Assembly (NCBI RefSeq): GCF_001612945.1
Contig: NZ_BDBK01000008.1
Coordinates: 1 to 64,000, forward strand
Direction of reading: 5' to 3'
Length of the DNA stretch: 64,000 nucleotides
Source: Nocardia inohanensis NBRC 100128
GTDB lineage: Bacteria > Actinomycetota > Actinomycetes > Mycobacteriales > Mycobacteriaceae
The stretch's first letter is position 1; every line of letters starts with the position of its first letter. Below, piece after piece: positions 17,431 to 26,007 of the stretch. The translations under genes were made by a program, and so were the position numbers. Under the pieces are notes generated by a model. The model was given only the letters and a program-made list of their open reading frames with translations. It searched no databases and was not told the DNA's origin.

Positions 17431-17886
17431 GTGCGGAGTAGTACCGGCCCGATCATGCTGAGCGCGATCGCCATTGCGGTACTTGGGCTTTCGGCTTGCT
17501 CGAACGAAACGAGCGGCCACCCCGAAGCATCGCACTCGACCACGACGGCGTCAGCCCCGGCCACCACCGCCCCGAAGACAACCACCCGCACCTCCACCCC
17601 GCGCCCCACGAGCGCCGCCGCCGACTACATCCCCTGCGGCGCCGCCTCGAACGGGCTGGGCGTCCTGGCCGCGACCGCCAAGGGCGAATCCTTCTGCGCC
17701 CAAGCCGTATCCGTAGCGAACACATACATCACCCTCCGCAACCAGAACGGCGATACCACCGAAGATCTCGCCGTCCCCGCCACTCCCGACGACTGGACTT
17801 GCGGCCAGCGCGACGGCAACCCCAACCCCTACGTCGAATGCGTCAACTCGGCCCAGCCCACCGAACGTCTGAAGATCGTCTCCTGA
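17431..17886 (+). CDS. secreted lipoprotein of unknown function
   Basis: A 151-residue predicted lipoprotein. A basic start and hydrophobic stretch lead to the lipobox LSAC, with the lipidated cysteine at residue 23. A threonine, alanine and proline rich linker (about residues 30-62) then precedes a small globular domain with four more cysteines (YIPCGA, ESFCAQ, WTCGQ, VECVN), likely forming two disulfides outside the cell. The start is the GTG at 17431. I do not recognise the domain. Confidence 0.75.
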   Translation: MRSSTGPIMLSAIAIAVLGLSACSNETSGHPEASHSTTTASAPATTAPKTTTRTSTPRPTSAAADYIPCGAASNGLGVLAATAKGESFCAQAVSVANTYITLRNQNGDTTEDLAVPATPDDWTCGQRDGNPNPYVECVNSAQPTERLKIVS

Positions 17887-18006
17887 TCGGCGATTGAATG
17901 CCCGTAGCGTCGTTGGTAACGTTGCGCGGGCCGATCAAACACGTTGTGTGACACCGGCTTACATTCAGCAGTCCGATAACCGGTCTGCCCGATGAAAGGC
18001 CCGCCG

Positions 18007-19227
18007 ATGGCACCGCAACCTCAGGAACGCCGGGTGCCGGCCGCCGCCTGCCCGATACCGACCGGCACGGCGCAGCGCTTGGAGATCGAACCGGAATTGG
18101 GCCGGCTGCGCGATGGCGACGGGCTGGCGCGGGTGGCGATGCTCTTCGGCGGCGATGCGTGGCTGGCGGCCCGGCACGGCGATGTCAAGACATCACTGTC
18201 CGATCCCCGCTTCAGCCGGGCGGCCGCACTCGGCGCCGATATACCGAGGTCGATCCCGGTGCCACCGACCGACACCAGCCTGGTTCTCATGGATGGCGCC
18301 GAGCACGCCCGGCTGCGCCGCCTGGCGGCGGGCGCATTCACCCATCGGCGCATGGAACAACTCCGGCCGCGGGTCCAGGAAGTGGTCGACACCCTGCTGG
18401 ACCGCATCGTCGAACGCGGCCCGGTGGCCGACCTGGTACGCGATCTCGCAGTGCCCCTGCCGATCACGATGATCTGCGAACTACTCGGCGTCCCGTTCGA
18501 GGACCGGGAACAGTTCGGCGCCTGGACCGACGCGGCGCTCGCGCTCTCCGCCTACCCGCCCGAGCAGATCGTCAGCGCCCGCGAAGAACTCAAGCGGTAC
18601 CTGACCGGACTGGTGGCGAGATGCCGCGCACATCCCAACGACGACGTCCTGGGCGTCTTGGTGCAGGCCCGTGACGACCAAGACGCACTCAGCGAAGATG
18701 AACTGGTTCAGTTCGGCGTGACCCTGCTGATGGCCGGGTTCGAAACCACCGTCAACCAGATCGGCAATTTCATCTACACCCTGCTCACCCACCCCCACCA
18801 GCTCGACCTGCTCAAAGCCGACCCTGCGCTACTGCCGCGCGCCATCGAAGAACTACTCCGCTTCACCCCGGCCGCCATCAGTCCACTGCTGAGCCGAATC
18901 GTGCTCGAAAACACCGAACTCGGCGGCACCCTGTTGCGCGCCGGAGACGCCGTGGCCGTCCACAATCCCGTGGCCAACCGGGATCCCGCCGTATTCGAGC
19001 GCCCCGACGAACTCGACCTCACCCGCCAAGACAACCCTCACCTTGCGTTCGGCTACGGCCCACACCATTGCCTCGGCGCACACCTGGCTCGAATCGAGCT
19101 CCAGGTAACCATCGGCACCTTGTTCCGGCGATTCCCGACCTTGGCTTTCGCTATACCTGTGGAGGACATCCCGTTCCGGCAAGGCCGCATGTTCCGTGGC
19201 CTCCTGGAACTACCGGTCACGTGGTAA
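18007..19227 (+). CDS. cytochrome P450
   Basis: A 406-residue bacterial class I P450 monooxygenase. The oxygen-binding I-helix reads LLMAGFETTVNQI, the K-helix ExxR is EELLR, and the heme loop is FGYGPHHCLGAHLAR with the thiolate cysteine at 355. It has the size and the NPVANRDPAVF and HLAFGYG blocks of the CYP105/107-like group. No ferredoxin or reductase gene lies nearby, so it must borrow electron carriers. An ATG at 17992 is also in frame; I chose 18007 because AAAGG precedes it. The substrate is unknown. Confidence 0.92.
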   Translation: MAPQPQERRVPAAACPIPTGTAQRLEIEPELGRLRDGDGLARVAMLFGGDAWLAARHGDVKTSLSDPRFSRAAALGADIPRSIPVPPTDTSLVLMDGAEHARLRRLAAGAFTHRRMEQLRPRVQEVVDTLLDRIVERGPVADLVRDLAVPLPITMICELLGVPFEDREQFGAWTDAALALSAYPPEQIVSAREELKRYLTGLVARCRAHPNDDVLGVLVQARDDQDALSEDELVQFGVTLLMAGFETTVNQIGNFIYTLLTHPHQLDLLKADPALLPRAIEELLRFTPAAISPLLSRIVLENTELGGTLLRAGDAVAVHNPVANRDPAVFERPDELDLTRQDNPHLAFGYGPHHCLGAHLARIELQVTIGTLFRRFPTLAFAIPVEDIPFRQGRMFRGLLELPVTW

Positions 19228-19242
19228 CCATCGCCGGGCCGA

Positions 19243-20385
19243 TCAGTTGGCGGCGAGGCCGCGGGCGATCACGAGGCGCTGGATTTGGTTGGTGCCCTCG
19301 AAGATCTGGGTGATTTTGGCTTCGCGCATGTAGCGCTCGACGGGGAAGTCCTGGGTGTAGCCGTAGCCGCCGAAGACTTGGACGGCGTCGGTGGTGACCT
19401 TCATGGCGGCGTCGGTGGCGATGAGTTTGGCGACGCTGGCTTGGCGGGAGTAGGGGAGGCCGGCGTCGCGGCGGCGGGCGGCGTCGAGGTAGGTGGCTCG
19501 GGCGGAGTCTACGGCGGCGGCCATGTCGGCCAGGACGAAGCCCAGGCCCTGGTGGTCGATGATGGCTTTGCCGAAGGCTTCTCGGTCTTTGGCGTAGGCG
19601 ACGGCGTCGTCGAGGGCTCGTTGGGCGATTCCCGTTGCCACGGCGGCGATTCCGAGGCGGCCACTGTCCAGGGCGGAGAAGGCGATGGGGAGACCTTCGC
19701 CGGCGGCGCCGATGAGGCGGTCGCGCGGGACGAATGCCGCGTCGTAGGCGGCGCCGGTGGTGGGGACGGCGCGGAGGCCCATTTTCTCTTCGGGTTTGCC
19801 GAAGGTGAGGCCGGGAGTGTCGGCGGGGACGAGGAAGCAGGAGATGCCTCGGGAGCCTTCGCCGGTGCGGGCGAAGAGGGTGTAGTAGTCGGCTTTGCCG
19901 CCGTTGGTGATCCAGGCTTTGGTGCCGGTGATGCGGTAGCCGTCCTCGGCTTCGACGGCGCGGCAGCGGAGGGCGGCGGCGTCGGAGCCGGCGTGGGCTT
20001 CGGAGAGGGAGTAGGCGCCGATCAGGTTGCCGGACAGCATGTCCGGGAGCCAGCGGTTCTTCTGTTCGTCGGTGCCGTAGGCGAAGAGGGGGTGGCAGGA
20101 GAGGCTGTGGACGCTGACCGCCACCGCCACCGCCGCCCAGCGCGCGCCCAGCTCTTCCAGGACTTGGAGGTAGACCTCGTAGGGCTGTCCGCCGCCGCCG
20201 AATTCCTCGGGGTAGGGGAGGCTCAGCAGGCCCGCCGCGCCGAGTGCGCGAAACGCCTCTTCCGGATACCGCTGCTGCTTCTCGAATTCGGCGGCGTCGG
20301 GTTCCAGGACCTTGTCGGCGATATCGCGGGTCAGTTCGAGAAGGTCGCGGGCTTCGGTGCTGGGCAGCAGGCGGTCGACTGGCAT
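19243..20385 (-). CDS. acyl-CoA dehydrogenase
   Basis: A 380-residue FAD enzyme of beta-oxidation or amino-acid breakdown, introducing a trans-2 double bond into an acyl-CoA. YSLSEAHAGSDAAALR and WITNGGKADYYTLFA are the two family signatures; FGGYGYTQDFPVERYMREAK and IFEGTNQIQRLVIAR close the protein. The catalytic glutamate is E363 in that last block, the position of short- and medium-chain enzymes. It is divergent from a TetR regulator 75 bases away, whose operator probably covers both promoters. Confidence 0.93.
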   Translation of the reverse strand: MPVDRLLPSTEARDLLELTRDIADKVLEPDAAEFEKQQRYPEEAFRALGAAGLLSLPYPEEFGGGGQPYEVYLQVLEELGARWAAVAVAVSVHSLSCHPLFAYGTDEQKNRWLPDMLSGNLIGAYSLSEAHAGSDAAALRCRAVEAEDGYRITGTKAWITNGGKADYYTLFARTGEGSRGISCFLVPADTPGLTFGKPEEKMGLRAVPTTGAAYDAAFVPRDRLIGAAGEGLPIAFSALDSGRLGIAAVATGIAQRALDDAVAYAKDREAFGKAIIDHQGLGFVLADMAAAVDSARATYLDAARRRDAGLPYSRQASVAKLIATDAAMKVTTDAVQVFGGYGYTQDFPVERYMREAKITQIFEGTNQIQRLVIARGLAAN

Positions 20386-20405
20386 GCCATTACGTTACGG
20401 GTGAC

Positions 20406-20449
20406 ACCCAATTCCGTGCAAGGGTGCACGCAATTTCGGATGATTGGGT
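20406..20449. promoter_or_regulatory. operator-like repeats between acyl-CoA dehydrogenase and TetR
   Basis: ACCCAAT at 20406-20412 and ATTGGGT at 20443-20449 form an outer inverted repeat, with an inner GTGCA-AGGG-TGCAC dyad between. The whole divergent gap is only 75 bases, so a regulator bound here would control both genes. Confidence 0.5.
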
Positions 20450-20460
20450 AGAGTGACCTG

Positions 20461-21057
20461 GTGGTTGCGGGTCTGCCTTTGAACAAGCATCAGGAGAAGA
20501 GTCTGCGAACGCGGGCGCTGCTGCTGGATGCCGCCATCGACAGCCTGGCCGAGGTGGGGTATGCGAGCGCGTCCATCGCCGATATCACCGCGCGAGCCGG
20601 AGTGACGCGGGGAGCGCAGTTGCACCACTTTCACACGCGGCAGGAATTGTTCGCGCAGACCATCGATCAGCTGACGCAGCGGCAGCGGGAGGCGCTGGGT
20701 AAACGGGTACGCACCCTGGGGGCGAGCGCCGCGCCCGGGGAAGTGCTGGTGGAGTTCGTGACCGCGCCGTTCGCGGGCAAGCTCGGCAAGGCCGCCGTCG
20801 AGCTGTACGTCGGGATCGCCAACGATAAGGAACTGCGGCGCGAAATGCTGCGTGTGCAGCACGAATTGACCGTCGAGCTGCTCGACGCGTGCGCGGCCCG
20901 GATCGATGTCTCGCGTGAACGCCTGGAGGCCGCGTTCTGGCTCACCATCAACCTGGTGCGCGGCGCCACCCTCGATGAGATGGTCGGGCGAGATCGGTTG
21001 CGCCGCAAGCAGGTTCTGGCGGACTGGACGCGCCTCGCCGAACAGCTGCTCGGCTGA
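20461..21057 (+). CDS. TetR-family transcriptional regulator
   Basis: A 198-residue regulator. The N-terminal helix-turn-helix is RALLLDAAIDSLAEVGYASA, then IADITARAGVTRGAQLHHF, with the recognition helix ending in HFHTRQELF. The rest is an all-helical ligand domain, with ELRREMLRVQHE near the middle. It is divergent from the acyl-CoA dehydrogenase and very likely controls it in response to an acyl-CoA or related ligand. The GTG at 20461 is the annotated start; a shorter start is possible since the first ten residues are not conserved. Confidence 0.9.
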   Translation: MVAGLPLNKHQEKSLRTRALLLDAAIDSLAEVGYASASIADITARAGVTRGAQLHHFHTRQELFAQTIDQLTQRQREALGKRVRTLGASAAPGEVLVEFVTAPFAGKLGKAAVELYVGIANDKELRREMLRVQHELTVELLDACAARIDVSRERLEAAFWLTINLVRGATLDEMVGRDRLRRKQVLADWTRLAEQLLG

Positions 21058-21155
21058 AACACCGGGCCCATCGGGGGCGATGACCGGGCGGATGGTGTTT
21101 TCGTACCGGTTTCCGGTGTGCGGCGATCGGGAATGTCCTCGGGGGAGGCATCGCG

Positions 21156-22636
21156 ATGGCGATCGATCGTCGGACTGTATTGCGTGCGAGCGGGGTGGTG
21201 GCGGTGAGCGCCGCGCTGGGGGCGTGGACGGCCGGCGGCCGGCAGCAGGCGGAATCCGCTCCGGGGCAGCTGGATTGGGCGGGATTGCGCAATCGGCTGT
21301 CGGGTTCGCTGCTGCTTCCGCAGGACAGCGGGTACGAGCGCGCGAAACTGGCGTTCAATCCGCGATTCGACGACCGGCGACCGGCCGCGGTCGCCAAGTG
21401 CGGCACCGTCTCCGATGTACAGGCCTGTGTGACCGCCGCCGCCGGCACCGGGATCACGGTCGCGGCCCGCAGCGGAAGCCACAGCTACGCAGGTTATTCC
21501 ACCCCCGACGACGGCTTGATCATCGATGTGGGTGGGCTCGACGGCGTGGAGGTCCGGTCGGACGGCACCGCCGTGATCGGCGCGGGCGCCCGGCTGATGC
21601 CGGTGTACGCGGGCTTGGCCGACGCCGGCCGCTGTCTCCCGGCCGGCTCCTGCCCGACCGTGGGGATCGCCGGGCTCACCCTCGGCGGCGGTATCGGCGT
21701 GCTGGCCGGGAAGTACGGATTGACCTGCGACAGTCTCGTTTCGGCGGAGATCGTCACCGCCGACGGCACCGTGCGGACCGCCTCGGCGACCTCCGAACCG
21801 GACCTGTTCTGGGCGTTGCGCGGCGGAGGCGGTGGCAATTTCGGTGTGGTCACCTCGTTCACCTTTCGCACCCAGCCCGCACCCCGCCCGGCGGTGGCCA
21901 AGCTGCTGTTCCCGGCGGTTCGTCGACGGCCGTGATCGGCGGCTGGCAATCCTTCACCGCCACCGCCCCGGACGAATTCTGGTCCACCCTCGCGATTTCC
22001 GCCGGTTCGCCGCCGTCCAGCCGGATCAGCGTCTGCTATCTCGGCACCGACAAGGACCTGAACTCCCTGCTGGACAAGCTGATCGCGGCCATCGGCGCCC
22101 AGCCCGCGAGCCGCGAAGTCACCACCATGGCGTTCTTGCAGTCCGTGCAGTATTTCGGTGGCTGCTCGAACTATGCGGTCGCGCAATGCCGTCCGTCCTG
22201 GAACGACGGCGGCGCGCTGGAGCGCGAATCCTTCACCGCCTCCTCCCGGATGCTGACCGAACCGCTCGCGGATCCAAGCCGCCTCACCGCACTGCTGACC
22301 GGACGCGCCGGCATGGACGTGCTGCTCGACAGCCTGGGCGGCGCGGTGCGGCGAATCGGTGCGGCCGACACCGCGTTTCCGCATCGAAGCGCGCTGGCGA
22401 CGGCGCAGATCTACGTCGGCGGAACGACCGCGGCGGACCGGACGGCGGTCGGCGAGGTGCGTGACGCGCTGGGCGATCTCGCCGGCGCGACCGGATTCGT
22501 GAACTACATCGACCCGGACCTGAAGGATTGGGGCCGGGCCTATTACGGCGCGAACGCCTCCCGGTTGCGCAAGGTCGCCCAGCGCTACGATCCGGATGGC
22601 GTATTCACTTTCGCGCAGTCGGTGTCGAAACTCTGA
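21156..22636 (+). pseudogene. berberine-bridge-type FAD oxidase, frameshifted
   Basis: Two overlapping frames together encode one secreted FAD oxidase of about 490 residues. The first (21156-21935) has a Tat signal (DRRTVLRASG) and the FAD domain, including SGSHSYAGY (histidine for covalent flavin) and KYGLTCDSL (cysteine for the second flavin bond). The second frame takes over at about 21911 and runs to 22636 with the substrate domain and the closing berberine-bridge block YYGANASRLRKVAQRYDPDG. The join lies at TTCCCGGCGG; one extra C would restore one frame reading FPGGSS. So this is a one-base loss in a C-run: a real pseudogene or a sequencing error. Confidence 0.8.
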
Positions 22637-22657
22637 GGCGCGGGCGTTCGAACGAGA

Positions 22658-23413
22658 TCAGAACGGCGCGGGCAGGCGTGCGTACACGCCCGGATATCCG
22701 GGTTGCGCCGCGCCCCGCGCCCACGAGGTGATTCCCACCAGTTCACCGTTCACCAAGAGCGGCCCGCCGCTGTCGAATTCGCCGGTATCGGCCGTGGTGG
22801 ATCCGGCGCACACCATATCCGCGGCGTCGAACGCACCGGGGTAGGCGCGGGCGCAGTCGGCATCGGTGGTCATCGGAACCTCGGCCGCTCGGAGCCGGGT
22901 ATTCGTGGTGTCGCCTTCGGCGGTCGCACCCCAGCCGAGCACACTGCCCGAAGTGCCGTGCGGTGCGGCGATCGCGACGGTCGCCCGCAGCTGCGGCTCG
23001 GCCAGGGTCAGAATGGCGAGATCGTGGCGATAGACATCCACCCCGTCCACCGTTTCCTGCCGGAAGTCCGGGTGGATCCGAACCGCCCGCACACCCACCG
23101 TGACTCCGTCGCTCGCCCGCAGGTCGGTGCGGTCGAAGCGGACGGTCAGGGCCTGGGGGAGCAGCGCGGCCAATTGCACGCAATGCGCCGCGGTCAGCAC
23201 CTGATCGGGTGCGATGAGCGCACCCCCGCAGAACTGACCGGACGGGCGCTCGAAGAAGAACGGACTGCCCACGGCCGCGAGCCACGGATACGCACCCGCG
23301 CCGACCTCGGAGCCGCCGATCACCGCGGCGGCGGGGGAGACGGCCAGGGTCGCCCCGGCCAGCAGTACCGCGGCAGGTACCGCGAGACGACGGAAGACGG
23401 TCACGCCGCCCAT
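22658..23413 (-). CDS. secreted trypsin-like serine protease
   Basis: A 251-residue S1-family protease with an N-terminal signal peptide ending about SPAAA. The catalytic triad is H77 (LTAAHC), D131 (RHDLAIL) and S215 (GEFDSGGPLL). D209, six residues before the serine, matches the trypsin specificity aspartate, so cleavage after arginine or lysine is expected. The mature chymotrypsin-like N-terminus VIGG follows the predicted signal cleavage site directly, so there may be no separate propeptide. The ATG at 23413 gives a complete signal peptide. It is divergent from the PPOX gene by 63 bases. Confidence 0.9.
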   Translation of the reverse strand: MGGVTVFRRLAVPAAVLLAGATLAVSPAAAVIGGSEVGAGAYPWLAAVGSPFFFERPSGQFCGGALIAPDQVLTAAHCVQLAALLPQALTVRFDRTDLRASDGVTVGVRAVRIHPDFRQETVDGVDVYRHDLAILTLAEPQLRATVAIAAPHGTSGSVLGWGATAEGDTTNTRLRAAEVPMTTDADCARAYPGAFDAADMVCAGSTTADTGEFDSGGPLLVNGELVGITSWARGAAQPGYPGVYARLPAPF

Positions 23414-23476
23414 TGAAACAGACCGTCCGCGCCGATGACGGCCGAACCTGTCGGCCCCCGCGCGTACCGTCGATCT

Positions 23477-23971
23477 ATGACGTCCTGGTCCGAGTTCGCT
23501 GCTGCCGCACCGCACATCTCGTCGATCTTCACCCGCCGTCACGCCGCCACCGGCAATCTCTGCATGCTGGCCACCGTGCGCGCCGACGGCTCGCCGCGCA
23601 TCAGTCCCATGGAACCTCGCTTCTTCGAGGGGCAGCTGTGGGTGGCGGGCATGCCCAACACCACCAAGTTCGCCGATCTGGCGCGTGATCCGCGTTTCTG
23701 CCTGCACACGGCGACCGTCGACACCCAGGTGGGTGATGGCGACGCCAAACTGTTCGGCACCGTCCGCAATGTGCGGGACGAGGCGCTGCACAAGCGCTTC
23801 GCCGACGCGCTGTTCGAAGAAACCGGGTTCGACCTACGTGGCCAGAAGTTCGATCCCTTCTACGCGGCCGAGCTGACGGGGGCGTCCGCGGTGGAGGTCG
23901 TCGACGGCAAGTATCTGGAGATCACGATGTGGAAGCCGGGCAAACCCGAATACACGGTGCGGAAGGACTGA
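23477..23971 (+). CDS. pyridoxamine 5'-phosphate oxidase-fold protein
   Basis: A 164-residue split-barrel flavin-binding protein. LCMLATVRADGSPRISPMEP is the first strand pair of the PPOX fold, and LWVAGMPNTTKFADLARDPR the next, with the KxxDLxRDPR helix typical of F420- or FMN-binding actinobacterial members. The start is the ATG at 23477; a longer GTG start would overlap the divergent promoter. Its stop overlaps the start of the next gene by one base (TGATG), implying co-translation with the AraC-type regulator. Confidence 0.85.
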   Translation: MTSWSEFAAAAPHISSIFTRRHAATGNLCMLATVRADGSPRISPMEPRFFEGQLWVAGMPNTTKFADLARDPRFCLHTATVDTQVGDGDAKLFGTVRNVRDEALHKRFADALFEETGFDLRGQKFDPFYAAELTGASAVEVVDGKYLEITMWKPGKPEYTVRKD

Positions 23972-24813
23972 TGTCCGCGGACCCGGCGCAGGTGACCGCC
24001 GCGCGGGCGGGGCATGCGATGCGGGCGTGCAGGATGGGCAAGAATGCACGCGATGCAAGTGTGCGCGATGTGCCGAATACCGCGCATCCCAACGCATTTC
24101 CGGCCCAGGAGCAGTATCGCGAACGCTCGTCGAGTCTACCGGGCGCGGTCGTCTGGACCCGTGAAACGGTCGGCGCCACGGACGCCCGGGTGCTCCCGGA
24201 CGGCTCCATGGATCTGCTGTGGATCGACGGCCGTCTCGCCGTGGCGGGCCCCGACACCCGGGCTTATGTCCTATCCGTCGGCCCTGCGACCCGCATCGCC
24301 GGAATCCGCTTCTTCCCCGGATCGGCTCCGGCGCTACTGGGCATACCGGCGCACGAACTCCGGGACGGCCGTGCCGATCTCGCGGATATCTGGGCTCCCG
24401 CCGATGTACGTCGTGCGAACGATCTGCTCGCCCGTGCCGGACACCCCGCCGCCGGTCTCGAGGAAATCGCTCGCTGGCGCGCCGCGGACGCCGCCGTACC
24501 CGATCCGCTGCTGCATGCCATTGTCAGCCAATTGCGCGCGGGCGAATCGGTATCCGCGCTCGCGGACAGCCTCGAGCTGGGCGCTCGGCGTCTGCACCGC
24601 CTATCCCTGACCGCCTTCGGCTACGGCCCCAAAACCCTGGCCCGCATTCTGCGCATGCAACGCGCGCTGGCCCTGGCCCGGACGGGTACGGCATTCGCGG
24701 AGGTCGCGGCCCGCACCGGCTACGCCGACCAGCCCCACCTATCCCGCGAAATCCGCGCCCTCACCGGCCTGTCGCTCACCGGCGTGACCCGCGCCCGCCC
24801 AGCGCAACCCTGA
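23971..24813 (+). CDS. AraC-family transcriptional regulator
   Basis: A 280-residue regulator. The N-terminal sensor region has LPDGSMDLLWIDGRLAVAG and GIRFFPGSAPALLGIPAHEL, a DUF6597-type pattern. The C-terminal AraC DNA-binding domain has FGYGPKTLARILRMQRAL and the second helix-turn-helix GYADQPHLSREIRAL. The ATG at 23971 overlaps the PPOX stop; however the first 30 residues look unconserved, and a GTG at 24061 is a reasonable alternative that would leave an operator-sized gap. The target is unknown. Confidence 0.88.
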   Translation: MSADPAQVTAARAGHAMRACRMGKNARDASVRDVPNTAHPNAFPAQEQYRERSSSLPGAVVWTRETVGATDARVLPDGSMDLLWIDGRLAVAGPDTRAYVLSVGPATRIAGIRFFPGSAPALLGIPAHELRDGRADLADIWAPADVRRANDLLARAGHPAAGLEEIARWRAADAAVPDPLLHAIVSQLRAGESVSALADSLELGARRLHRLSLTAFGYGPKTLARILRMQRALALARTGTAFAEVAARTGYADQPHLSREIRALTGLSLTGVTRARPAQP

Positions 24814-24891
24814 CCAGGGTCGGCTGACCCGAGCGCTTCGCCGGGCGGGAGTCGCCTGACCCCGGTAGACGCGGGTGCCCGGTCCGCACCA

Positions 24892-25296
24892 TCACCCCTG
24901 CGCGGATTCCCCCAGTGCCGCATAGAGATCCACACTGTTCCCGTCCGGGTCGGCCACGGTCGCGTAGCGCTGCTGCCAGAAGGCGTCGAACGGTTTCAGC
25001 TCTCCGTGGTACCCGGCCGCGACCAACTCCTCGAACTTCGCGTCGACCTCGCCGGGACTTTCACACCGCACGGCCAGCCCGATCCGCCCGGTCCCGCTCG
25101 CCCGCCACTGCGGGTGGAACGACCGAATGACCTCCTCGGTATCGAAGGTCAACCGCACCCCACCCGGCAAGCCGACCTCCACATGCGGCTCCGATTCGGC
25201 CCCCGCAGCGATATCCAGCCCGAGTCGCCGGTAAAACGCCAGCGCCGCCGCCATATCCGAGACGACGATCCCGATCACATCCAGTTGCACAGTCAT
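24892..25296 (-). CDS. VOC (glyoxalase/bleomycin-resistance) family protein
   Basis: A 134-residue vicinal-oxygen-chelate protein with two beta-alpha-beta-beta-beta modules: DVIGIVVSDMAAALAFYRRLG opens the first and the second ends in YATVADPDGNSVDLYA, the family's closing motif. Metal ligands are probably H and E residues in the two modules (HVEVGL and the terminal strand), but I cannot fix them. The enzyme or binding role is unknown. It stands alone between two intergenic gaps. Confidence 0.85.
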   Translation of the reverse strand: MTVQLDVIGIVVSDMAAALAFYRRLGLDIAAGAESEPHVEVGLPGGVRLTFDTEEVIRSFHPQWRASGTGRIGLAVRCESPGEVDAKFEELVAAGYHGELKPFDAFWQQRYATVADPDGNSVDLYAALGESAQG

Positions 25297-25354
25297 ACCC
25301 GAACCCTAGGAGCGCCCGAGCGGCTCTGTCTTGAACGAATCGGACACCCGGGTC

Positions 25355-25912
25355 TCAGTCGCGGTTCTCGAAGTCGGCGAGGGTGACCTCGAGCCACCCG
25401 ATGAAGGACGCGGTGGAGGCGCGGCCCTGTTCATGTGCCGCGCGCATGACGTCCGCGGCCCAGAGCGGGCTGATCTCGTCGATCGGTTCGAGGGCGGCGG
25501 CCAGTTCGCCGACCCGGGTCGGTGTGCGCACCTGTTCGCGGCGGTAGTCGAGTTCGGTGCGCAGGACGCGGATGGCGGTATCGCGGCCGAGTATGCCGCC
25601 CAGGAGAAATCGGACCATGAAGTCGGGGTCCATCGGGCGCGGGGCGGGCTCGTAGGGCGAGTTCGCCCAGTCCAGAAGCGTCTGTTTGCCGTCGGCCGTG
25701 AGCCGGTAGACCTTGGCGTCGGGCTTGCCCGGACGCGGCTCGACCTCGAATTCGACCAGGCCGCGTTCGACCAGTTTGGCCAGCGCCCGGTAGACCTGCG
25801 GCAGGGTCACGCGATAGCCGATGAAGCGGCCGGGCCCATCCATCCACTTGCCCAGGTCGTAGCCGGACAGCGGGCGCAGCGCCAGCAGTCCGAGGATCAC
25901 GGTATCGAGCAT
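25355..25912 (-). CDS. PadR-family transcriptional regulator
   Basis: A 185-residue regulator. The winged helix begins at MLDTVILGLLALRPLSGYDL and continues with FIGYRVTLPQVYRALAKLVE and KVYRLTADGKQTL, the typical PadR order. The C-terminal part is helical (DFMVRFLLGGILGRDTA), as in the Vinculin-type dimerisation domain. The ATG at 25912 is the family's start; the frame is open upstream but that would cover the operator. It is divergent from a secreted glycosidase gene, and an exact PadR-type operator lies between. Confidence 0.9.
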   Translation of the reverse strand: MLDTVILGLLALRPLSGYDLGKWMDGPGRFIGYRVTLPQVYRALAKLVERGLVEFEVEPRPGKPDAKVYRLTADGKQTLLDWANSPYEPAPRPMDPDFMVRFLLGGILGRDTAIRVLRTELDYRREQVRTPTRVGELAAALEPIDEISPLWAADVMRAAHEQGRASTASFIGWLEVTLADFENRD

Positions 25913-25950
25913 GCGGACAGCATATGTGCTCATGCATCTATGCGAGGGAC

Positions 25951-25970
25951 ATATGTGTGTGCGAACATAT
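25951..25970. promoter_or_regulatory. PadR-type operator ATATGT-N8-ACATAT
   Basis: A perfect dyad with 6-base arms and an 8-base spacer contains ATGT-N8-ACAT, the consensus bound by many PadR repressors. CATATG also occurs at 25921-25926, giving three copies in 51 bases. It lies between the divergent padR and glycosidase genes and would let PadR control both. Confidence 0.7.
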
Positions 25971-26007
25971 GCGGGTCCGTGAGCGGCTGAATAGGAGTGC
26001 GAGAACA

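Noticed and set aside
21900..21940. programmed -1 frameshift in the flavin oxidase
   Set aside because: There is no slippery heptamer and no obvious stimulating hairpin just downstream; simple loss of one C explains the data.
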